A stretch of 64,000 bases of DNA from Lepisosteus oculatus (Eukaryota > Chordata > Actinopteri > Semionotiformes > Lepisosteidae): contig NC_090698.1 in assembly GCF_040954835.1 (NCBI RefSeq), forward strand, positions 39,857,501 through 39,921,500, read 5' to 3'. Positions 54,660-64,000 of this stretch are shown piece by piece; within the stretch, counting starts at the first letter, position 1; each line of letters begins with the position of its first letter. The notes below the pieces were generated by a model. The model had not been told where the DNA came from. It was given only the letters and a program-made list of their open reading frames with translations, and did not search any database. A program made the position numbers and the translations under genes.

Positions 54660-55620
54660 CTCTGGTGTTGTAAGGTAGAGACTTCTCGAAAGACCAAAAT
54701 CCTTCTCTGAAATATACTTTTCAGCCTTTTCTTGAAAGACGTGAGGGAATCAGCCTCAATAACATCTCAGTAGCTTGTTTCACACATCCTCGACTCTTAT
54801 TTTTCTCCTGGGTAAAAGCTTGTGTTCTTTTTTAAATTCACTTTCAGGTGGTTTCCACCTGTGTCCTCTGGTTCATACAGGAGTTCACTGTTAATTCTCA
54901 AGAAGCCATATGGGTTGACTACTGTATGTCAATGCCTTTGTAGATTTGAACATTTGTCCCATCATAGTCATCTCTGTCTAAAGACTAAAAGGACATTTCT
55001 TTAAGCCCAGAAATGTGTCTGGTTGTTCTTTATCTGGAGAAAGCAACAAAATCTCTTTTTATAACACGGTCCTTAAAAGTGAGCACAATATTTTAAAGGA
55101 AGTCATAATAGTGATGTACAATTTTGCATACCATGCCTTGATTTAAATTCTATGATTTTCCCAGTATCTCCCATTTACCTTTTTATTTGCTTCTCCGCAT
55201 TATCTCAAAGTCAACATACTGTAAACAATTAAGTCTTTTAGAAGTAATTTACCCAGGTTTAATATTTTGTATTGAAGAAATATATATAATGAATAACTAT
55301 AAAGCTATAGTTTATGTTTTTTTCTAGTACTCTGTATTTTAAATGTTATGTTTTTGGTGTTTTTTGAGTCTTGAATTATTTTTAAATCTTAAATGTTTGA
55401 ATTTCCGTTTCAAGGTCTACTGCAATTGTTAATCCTTTTGTTTCTTGTATCATTTGCAAATGTCACATGTTTGTTAACTGTATTAGAATACAGATCACGT
55501 ATATAAATTAGGAAGAGCTGTGGTCCTAATACAGACGCCTGTTGTACTCCACTAATTGCATCTCTCCAATTTGAGCATTCTGTCCTTGTCTGTGAGATGG
55601 AAAATGTTTTAGGGTGCAAG
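54660..55620 (-). mobile_element. CR1-like LINE, decayed reverse transcriptase and 3' region
   Basis: On the minus strand, near 55,440-55,570, the frame reads GVQQASVLGPQLFLIYIRDL and TFANDT. These are mutated forms of the RT motifs GVPQGSVLGPLLFLIYINDL and FADDT. Lower coordinates continue to the C-terminal part: a HRWKPPESEF-like piece near 54,840-54,870, preceded in the gene by RPH..Y-like and RLI-like fragments. Several kilobases of 5' sequence are missing. Confidence 0.75.
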
Positions 55621-56259
55621 TACCCCTCGCAAGAAGAGGAAAGTGGTCTGAGATTTGTTTACTGGAGTCCGTGAGCAGTGGAACCCTTACCCCTTACCCC
55701 TTGCCCCCTTGAATGGCGAATACAGGCAAGCCTTCTTCTCTTCTCAGGGCTGGGGACGTCTGGTACTACTGCAGGCTGTCTTGAAGAAGTCATGGGGCAC
55801 TCCAGTCCCGCCACAGCAACTTCAACTCCACGCTATTCTGAATGCTTTTCAATTGCCTCAAACCAGTGACGAGCAAGACCCCTGCCCCTTTCACACAATA
55901 TCCAAAGGTCGTGGCAGTTTTATAGGGCACCCGATCTCCCAATGCACCGCCACATTGCTTGTGCTGCAGGGTTGGGTTCTAACGCATTAATGACTCTCTT
56001 TTCTTCTCCAAAGTGTCCCAGGATGTTTGGACAGCACTCAGGTTTTGTACCGTAATTTCCATCTTTGGCCAGAATTTGTCCATTGAGCAGTTTAAAAAAA
56101 ACACCCCTAAACTAAGCTGGCATTTTAACCTCAATACTTTCAACCCAACCAATACCCACATTTGCATATACTTACATTAACAAATCACTAATTAACCCCA
56201 TCTGAGAATGCTGTCATGGCTCTAACCGGTAATATAATAACAGACCATGAAAAGCTATT

Positions 56260-56640
56260 TTATCATTTTTTAGGCCCTTTGGAGGCCTCTAGTGGCAGGT
56301 CTGTTGATACTGCTTCCCCTCTATAGACCATCCTACCACAAAAACCTTTTCTTAACCTGCGTTGTATATCCCCCAGGATCCTACTTCCACATTGATTATC
56401 CTTTATTTTAATACTAATTATCATTTCCATAATGTTGTGCATAACAGAATTTTTCACTTTTGTTACCATTTTAATGAATGGGCCTATCATTAGCAATTTC
56501 TCAGTTAATGGGTACTGAATTACCACGGTCTTCAGTGACTTAAGAACTGCATCTCTTGTTTTCTTAAATATAATTGGTAGAATACCATAAGACCCTGGAG
56601 ATATATTCATCTTAAGAGCTTCTATTACCAACAGCACATC
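56260..56640 (-). mobile_element. Probable LINE ORF2 fragment (L1/Tx1-like)
   Basis: The 124-codon minus-strand frame begins EALKMNISPGSYGILPIIFK, resembling the L1-type RT motif (N.SPGPDG.P.EFYK). The rest is not clearly alignable. It could be an independent old insertion. Confidence 0.4.
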
Positions 56641-57459
56641 TGACGCATCTGCTAGTATTATTTGATATCGAGCTTTGTCCCATATCCTGAAAAAAATGTT
56701 GATTTCTTCTTGGTGAACATTACATCAATTTGTATTGCTTTTAAGCTCTGTTTCATTCCTTCATCACCTGGTTTTCTGAAACAAACTTGATTTTTACTCT
56801 GCTAATAAAATGTGACCTGTAAGTGACATTCTCTTAATGCCTTGTCATATCCACCCAATGTGGCATGGATTTTCTTTTTGCAACTGCCATTGTTATTGAC
56901 CTTGTTTAATTTTTACATTTCCTTTGTTTCAGAGTAAATACTTCATGAAATATCCTTCTGCAGACAGCTATTTGACCTCTGAGAATTCTGTATTTTATCA
57001 ACCCACAAAAATACTCTTTGTAATGAGATCTTGAATGTTGCTGCTCTTGTTGCACCCAAATAAAAGGAAACATGATACAATGGTTATATCCACAAGGTTC
57101 AGCTATGAGTTATTACAAACAATTGTTTTATTAAACGAAACACGTACAAGGAAATGGCCGATAGTGGATGTGTTGCCATCTGGTAGATCCAGAATTCCTC
57201 TGCTGCTGGAAAAAGTCACAGCAGCATGAAGCTCTGCAGTAAGAATTATGTTGTGTTAGTCAATGGAAAAGACTTTGAATCGGCTAAAAGGAGACAAAAT
57301 AGTTGGAAAGGTGGAACACAAGCCAGACCAAATGGGAAAAACAAGTCTGCATCACAAAATAAAAATAAGTGTTATCACCATTGCAAAACAATTTCCCACT
57401 GGTCTAGTAGAATGGCTTGTCAACTTTCTTGCAAACTGATTTTTCCAAATTAGTTTTAT

Positions 57460-59000
57460 ATGTTCAGTTTCCTACCTGTAATTTTACAAAAAACAAGGTT
57501 TGTTGCACCTTGTTTCTTTGGTGCTTTTTAAGATGTTTAATTCACTTTAAACTATTTGGGAACAAAGTTTGCACTGTAACATACAGTATAATTTGAAAAT
57601 TGTATCTGTGTTATCAAGTATTCTGCTTACATAAAATTTAGTTATTCTATTAAAGTGTTTAGGCTGTAGGGTTTTATCATAGTTTAAGCACTTAAACCCT
57701 CTTTAACTGTGTATGTATCTAGTTATGTAACTGGGTACGCATTTTACCATTACAACATGGTATACAGTTAATGATTTCTTGTATTTTCATCAATGTGTTA
57801 CATATACTTTTACATACACACACTATTTTACTGGTGCTTTACTCTCTCAGAATATCAGACAAGATGCAGCTTCACTAAGTAAAGGTTTATTTATACTGTC
57901 TTATATTGTTGATGTCCTTTTTGGGTTATTCTTTATGATTTGTTTCTGCTTCTACTACAATGTTCACTAACAAAAATAACTGTCAATTGATTGAAAAAAA
58001 CATTGAAAGGAAAGAAAGAGTCAAGAAGCCACTAGTCAAACTCTGGATAGTACAGCCCAAGTAATAGTGGTAAACATCCCTTTCCTCTCTTTCATAATCA
58101 GTTTAGGGGACCCTTTCAAAATGCTATTTCTGATTTGTGAGAATCGCAAACATCACAGTACATCTTAGCAGACACTGTCATCGGGGAATACCATAGAAAA
58201 CCCAGGAATTACATATTCCCTAGGCCAGAAATGAAATGTGAAGATAAAATGAAACCTTTTAAACACAACTGACTTTCCCAGGACAAGAGACCTTGCCAAA
58301 AGGAAGTTAGGGAAATCTCATCTGAAAGAAAACACTACGCATTCAGAATTACATCAGCTCCATTTCCTTTCCCTTTGTGCATCGTACCGATTGGAGTCGT
58401 ACTGAATAACATCCTGTGGTAACAGTGTGGACACATGGGAAATTAGTTTTATGCACAGTCTGTTCCAAAGTAAAGAGTTAGTTACTTTACTTATCAACTA
58501 TCAAAGTGCATTATCTGCACAAGACATTAATGCTGAATAAGCAGAAATAGAGTTAAAATAGTTACTGATCTCTTGTTCACTCAGTTTGTAAACACATTCT
58601 CTAGGAAAGACCTAATCTAACCTAATCTTTTCAGATAACCAAGATAAAAGTAAAAGAATAGACAGTATAGGACCGTTGAGCAATTTTGATAATCGTATAA
58701 CTGATTGAACTGTAGGCGATTTTACTCTTGACAGTGAGATACTACATAAGCTAGGGAATCTAAAAAACAATTGCTGGAGCCTGATGGCTTTTTCCCCAGT
58801 CACACTTAAGGAAATTAGGGATGGTATATTCATATCAAAACATGACATGACTACTTCAGTCATGACAGACTACCCAGACAAGCTGCAGACGTAACACTAA
58901 TTTAAAAAAAAACTACAGAACAATGCGTTACAGGTAATGTTTGGAAATAAAAGCACTAAATCGGGAGAATGCTTAGAACGGCAGTCAACGATGCCAACAC
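57460..59000. other. Intergenic, nothing recognised
   Basis: AT-rich DNA between the ZFR 3' end and the MTMR12 5' end. I see no exon, RNA gene or repeat family here. The same holds for 52,800-53,640. Confidence 0.55.
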
Positions 59001-59003
59001 CGA

Positions 59004-59520
59004 TTAATAATAATTACTTACACTTATATAGCGCTTTTCTGGACACTCCACTCAAAGCGCTTTACGGATAATGGGGACTCCCGTACACCACCACCACCAA
59101 TGTGCAGCATCCACCTGGATGATGCGATGGCAGCCATAGCGCACCAGAACACTCACCACACATCAGCTATCAGTGAAGAGGAGATCAGAGTAATGAAGCC
59201 AATTCAGAGGGGGATTATTAGGCCATGATTGGTAAGGGCCAATGGGAAATTTGGCCGGGACGCCAGGGTTACACACCTACTCGTTTCAAGAAACGCCCTG
59301 GGATTTTTAATGACCACAGAGAGTCAGGATCTCAGTTGGACCACATGGACTCACATGGACCGCAAGGTGAGCACCCCCTGCTGGCCCCACTAACACCTCC
59401 TCCAGCAGCAACCTTAGTTTTTCCCAGGTCTCCCATCCAGGGACTGACCAGGCTCACAACTGCTTAGCTTCAGTGGGATGCCAGTTGCAGGGTGATGTGG
59501 CTGATATGGCAGGGTGATAT
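59004..59520 (-). repeat. 5S-SINE (SINE3-like), full length
   Basis: In plus coordinates it runs from an AATAAT run and TATATAGCGCTTTTCTGGAC to the 5S head, read on the minus strand as GCCATATC, GAAGCTAAGCAG and the C-box region CAGTCCCTGGATGGGAGACC. The end shows a short duplication of the GCAGGGTGAT motif. Confidence 0.9.
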
Positions 59521-60302
59521 AGATTGTGAAAGGAAATTGAATGTTAAAATCCTTCAGCCATGCAACATGGGTAATGTATAAAATAAAGCACACATGATCT
59601 AAACAAAGGTTGATTTTCAAACTGAAAGTCATAGGAAATCAAGGAAGTACATGCACAGGGATCACAAGCATGAAGCACTAGAACTTCTAATTAAGCAGAT
59701 GTGAGCAGTGGAGTGCTGCAGAGATCAGTGTTATATTATTGTGCTTTATATCACCAATTTAGATTCTGATGTACTTGGCAAACTAGTTAAATGAGGAGAT
59801 ACAAAAACAGGGAGTGTGGCAAACGGACACAAATCAAGGCAATTACAAAATGTTATTTTAAAAAGTTAAACTTAAATGAAAAAAATCTCTTTACAATCCC
59901 CAGTAATGATCAAAAGGTGAAACACTGAATTAAGCAGAACTCAAAGAGACGCACCAAGCAAAACTATGAAATAGACCAAACTTAACATCCACTATCCATG
60001 GGTAAAAATTCTGTAATTTAAAATCATTCTATTGTGTCCTGACAAATTTTACTTTTTTTTTTAAAATGTGCCAATTCTGCTTAATGCATCACATGAAAAT
60101 AGGTATTCTTCATTGATTATAGCAAAGGTAACTGAATATACAAAAAAAAGCTTACAGTACATAGGAACCTGAAGAAACTCCCCCTTCCAGTTATTTTTCA
60201 TTTATAAACTTGCAACTATTTACCTACAGTATGTCTCAATCTTCTGGTAAATGTAATGCATGTTAGATCCAGAAAACAGAACTTTTCTTTGTTCTTTAAA
60301 TG

Positions 60303-61440
60303 TTTATTTGCCCATTGTAATGCAGTAGTACTTTGACAGTGACTGACAGGCATCAAAGAACAGAGGATGGATTTACATTTAAACCGCAATTACAATACTA
60401 CAGTGACAATTAAAATGTCACGGGCACACAAGCATTTGTTTTTTTCCTTTAATCTTTACATGAACTATGCAATATTTGAACCAAAGTAAGGAGCTAGGCA
60501 TTTAACTTCCATTAGTAAATAAAACCTTCAAACTTTAAAAGCCATAATACAACAAAACAAATTAACACAATCATGCATGTTATTTCCAAAATCATAAAAT
60601 GGACTGATGCACTATGCTTTTTAACAGCTATTGCAGGACTATATATATATAGTACATATAACTGAGATAACCTTGGAATAAATTTACCACTAACACAAAC
60701 TTCTCAGCAATCAGTGTCTTTTCAGAAATTTAAAAACAATGCCACAGGACCTATAGGTGCATTTGATGGTCCGGAATGAGGTCAGACCATGAGAATTTAA
60801 CCTTTTTCCTGTTTAACTGTAAAACAAGACCTTTAGCTTCACACCTTTTGCATTGTGGAATTAAAGAAAATCAATCTTTAAAATTACACTTTTGGAAACA
60901 ATAAATTGTGTATGATCAGTTGTGTGCTTTACATTGGCTACAGACTAAAGCTGACCCCCTAACCCTGCTGGATAAAAAAAAGTGATTGTAGCATCTATGG
61001 TTAGTTCTGGTTAAATTCTTGTGAGTTTTAACAGTATACCAGTTCACTTACTGTTCTGTATTAAACCTTGAGAAATACTTGTAAGGGGCATATCAAAATA
61101 AAAAGCATATTCAACAGAGTAAAGGGGGTTATAGCAGAGTTGCTGTTTACAAGAAAATCTACATGTAAGTGCAAGGTGAAAACTGCTTAGCTAACATAAG
61201 TCTAGACCTGAAGAACTCTTCAAGTCAACACTGAAGCTAAACAATACAGTACAGCACAGATACACCCTTTTGTAACTCAATTTAGCTGCTGTCTGACATG
61301 TACTTTCAATGATTACTGGACCAGAACTGAGGTCAGGCCTGTTACTAGACTACAGATATCACAAAAATATATTAAGAAAAACAAATAATGTAAAACACAA
61401 TATTTTAGTGTGTTGTCAGTAAGTAGGGTCATTGCAATCC
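60303..61440 (-). other. ZFR: ZFR 3' UTR (end provisional)
   Basis: AT-rich non-coding sequence downstream of the ZFR stop, without a recognised repeat. A minus-strand AATAAA at 60,303-60,308 would give a 3' UTR of about 1.1 kb. The real end could be nearer or further. Confidence 0.4.
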
Positions 61441-61623
61441 CTAATAGTTGTCATAATCCTTTTTGTCTTTTTTGCCTTCTCCTTCGAAGCCGTCCACACC
61501 GTCGCTGTTGTCTCTCCGTCTCTTGCGGTTGTTCCGTACGTTGAACCGGGGGTTCATCTGGGGCAAGGGGTCCATTCCCAAGACTTTGTGAATCTGACGG
61601 AAAGCCAGCAGCCTCAAAGCAAA
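61441..61623 (-). CDS. ZFR: ZFR, zinc finger RNA-binding protein, terminal coding exon
   Basis: The exon (acceptor GTCTTTAG) encodes 60 residues: [20 protein letters not shown], then a basic [20 protein letters not shown] stretch, ending [10 protein letters not shown] and stop. This is the end of the DZF domain and the lysine-rich tail of ZFR; human ends [13 protein letters not shown] binds RNA through C2H2 fingers and dimerises with ILF2 via the DZF domain; it acts in splicing. All earlier exons lie beyond 64,000 or were not seen. The gene sits just upstream of MTMR12 on the same strand, as in human. Confidence 0.95.
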   Translation of the reverse strand, partial: FALRLLAFRQIHKVLGMDPLPQMNPRFNVRNNRKRRRDNSDGVDGFEGEGKKDKKDYDNY

Positions 61624-64000
61624 CTAAAGACAGAGGAAGAAAAGAAAATAAACTGTGATCCCAAAAACTGGAACCAACTAACCGAGTTAGTTCATTCAGA
61701 ACTCATCCATACTAGTTAGTACAATGTGATGCGAACACTCAATAAGAAATGCATCGTATGACACCTTCTTCACTTTCTACAGTTGGCGAAGGTTTTGAAA
61801 TTATCTGAATTACACCAAATTATAATATTCTAAAGAAGACAGCTTCTTTATCATTTCAATTATTCAAAATGTGGGTAACAATTCACATGCTTCGCATGAT
61901 CAAAGTTTCATAAAAAGAACACTCATAAAAAGAAGAACAGGTGTGTATGAAAGATTTGTCTTGTCTTGTAACTCAACCTCAACTTAAGAACACACACAAC
62001 TCTTAAAACAGTGCTCCAGAGAAGGAGACATTTATCTATGCTTGATATACAAGGTTGCTCTTGGGTTATTGGAAATACCTCCAATAATGATGCACTTACA
62101 ATCATTTTAAAGCATTGTGTAAAGAAAAAAATAGTTACAACCAACATCAAAACGGACACTCCTTGGCCATCACATGCCCTAAGATGCAGATTATATCATC
62201 CCTACTGTTGCTTTACCCTGGCACTTTTCACTTAAAAGTGCATCTGTTTCCAGGGGGGTTAAAAGTTCACTTTAACAATCATGGCCAAAAACAACCATTT
62301 CCATGTGTAATCAAAATAATTTAACTTGACTTCATGCGTCAGTTTCTGTACATTCCCTTACAAACAATGTACAGTCACAAGTTGCACAGTGAAATGACAA
62401 ATTGACCATGAAGACAAAGGAGCTTTCAGACAAGACAAGGACAAAGTGGTTGAAAGAAACAGATCAGGGGGTAGTCACTAATCTCTTTACAGTGATGCCA
62501 ATCATCAGAAATTTGAACATGGCAGAATGTTTTATTGTCATCTACACAACAAAACTTAAACATTTTGCCTAAACGCAATGCTGAAGAAGCTGCCTAACAG
62601 CACATTATCCAGTTAGCATCATTACAGTGGTCAAGCAAGGTGGTGGCGGCATCATGTTATCAGACTCCTTTTAATGAGCAGGAACTATGAATTTAGTCAA
62701 GACAGAGGGGGAAAAACAGGTGGTACAAAGAACCCATGAAGGCCAAAGCCACACTGAAGTAAACTGACGAATAAAGTGAAGGACTCGGTCACTGAATGAC
62801 TGAGTTGACTCCAATTTAAAAGTTACAGTGATGCTTGACTGCAGTCTATTAAGTACCCAAATGAACTTGCCAGAACTAAAGCACATTTTGCCAGAAAGAC
62901 AAAAAAGCATTTGAGAAAAGCTGGTAGAAACTGGTATTTTCATTAGAAAACTAATGAAAATAGTGACAGCAATAAGTTCTGCCAAAGATGCTTTCACCAA
63001 GAACGGACTTAGTGGGATGAATACTTATATGAAGGGAAAATTGCACATCTTTGGAGGTTTTGCAGACATTTAACATCCTTCACATAAGTGTTTCACAAAA
63101 CAGAGTGAATACTTCTGCAATGACAGTTCTGCACTTTACATTGGCTACAGACTATAGCCAACCCTTTAACTAGTTTGTGTGTAATTCAGTATTAACACTA
63201 AACGTTGTGACGTGGTACGAGATTGTCTGTTTCCGTATATTTACTTTTCACTTGATGTGAAAAATCTGCAAATATCAATGCCATTAACTGTAACTGCATT
63301 AAAACAGCAGCCACAATTAAAACAATGCATGTCATTAAACAGTGGTCTTGCACGACAATTAAAATGGGGATTCGCAGCTGTGTTGTGACTTTCAATTGGT
63401 AGTAGCTGAACCCCACAAACCTTTGAGAGTGAACAAAAGAGTCTCACTTAAACTGAAGACCATTATTAAGATCCTTTCCACTATAACTTATACAGGACCA
63501 TTTAAATAACAGATAATTAACCATAATATAAATTAGAGATCCACATTAAAAATAAGAGATTCACATTCTTCCGATTCATATACTCACTTTAGGTCACTGG
63601 ATTCACACCAGTCACCTCCCCAGCTTGCATGGCAAGAGTAAAAAATTCCAATCTGATCATGAATCTTGAGAGAGATAGCCTGAAACTGCAAGCTTGCAAT
63701 CTCAAACCAAAGAACTATGAGAAAACCTTAACTTCTAATAGTGCATCTGTTTCCCAATTCTTCTTGGTCAATTTTACACCTGGCACTCTAGTCAGTGTTT
63801 GTACAAGCACCTCAATGTACAATGAGGCCAGCCTTCATCCTACTACATTATCGTAAAGTAAAGGGAGACCGTCTATACAAGAAAAGTTATTTAATGTTTA
63901 CAGCTGCAGCAATGAAAGAGTTACATTTCCTCACTTGTTGACGCTTCATTAAAAAAAATGGTGTACTCCACAAACTACCACCAGAATAATTTTTTTTAAA
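61624..64000 (-). other. ZFR: Last ZFR intron (partial)
   Basis: I found no further ZFR exon here on the minus strand. The stretch holds a decayed Tc1 element (about 62,390-63,125); the remainder is AT-rich with nothing recognised. Confidence 0.6.
62390..63125 (+). mobile_element. Tc1-like transposon relic in the last ZFR intron
   Basis: The plus strand keeps a VKQGGGGIML-like piece near 62,632-62,660 (TCAAGCAAGGTGGTGGCGGC), an AKDAFTKN-like C-terminus near 62,980-63,005, and a right end with GAGTGAATACTTCTGCAATG. The frame is destroyed by stops and frameshifts. Confidence 0.7.

Noticed and set aside
55655-55990. Plus-strand 111-codon ORF
   Set aside because: Low-complexity start and no recognisable domain; it adjoins decayed LINE sequence.
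1-64000. CRISPR arrays, operons, ribosome binding sites
   Set aside because: The sequence is eukaryotic, with spliced genes, SINEs and LINEs; no regularly spaced repeat array was seen.

Overview
The window is vertebrate nuclear DNA, most probably from a ray-finned fish. Two neighbouring genes are recognisable, both on the minus strand. MTMR12 (myotubularin-related protein 12, a catalytically dead phosphoinositide 3-phosphatase adaptor) runs from its start codon at 52,399 to its stop at 8,509. The terminal exon of ZFR (zinc finger RNA-binding protein) lies at 61,441-61,623. The order and orientation ZFR then MTMR12 match human 5p13.3. The fish assignment rests on the repeats: a 5S-rRNA-headed SINE, several tRNA-headed SINEs, L2- and CR1-like LINEs, Tc1 elements and a hAT-type MITE. 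I cannot name the species.

Layout. 1-8,278: intergenic DNA downstream of MTMR12, with an L2-like LINE tail ending in a self-complementary AAT/ATT microsatellite, a deleted Tc1 relic, and SINEs. 8,279-52,399: MTMR12. I placed 15 exons with consensus splice sites and matching phases; one internal exon (tenth of an expected 16) was not found between 19,649 and 33,356. The introns hold an apparently intact, young Tc1 transposon (13,282-14,911, 339-residue DD34E transposase), an old dead Tc1 relative (30,637-32,124), a possible Penelope-like tail, a 533-bp LTR-internal-LTR mini-element (36,284-36,816) and a duplicated exon-like module in intron 1. 52,400-61,440: the MTMR12 5' flank, then decayed CR1-like and other LINE remains, a full-length 5S-SINE and the ZFR 3' UTR. 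61,624-64,000: the last ZFR intron, with another Tc1 relic.

Biology. MTMR12 pairs with active myotubularins (MTM1, MTMR2) and stabilises them. The exon covering the former active site shows that the catalytic Cys and Arg are gone. ZFR is a DZF-domain RNA-binding and splicing factor. The two genes are not known to act together. Most single-frame ORFs in the window are repeats or chance. The observations most worth a second look are the intact Tc1 copy, the LTR mini-element carrying pol III-like boxes and a CRE, and the duplicated exon-like module.
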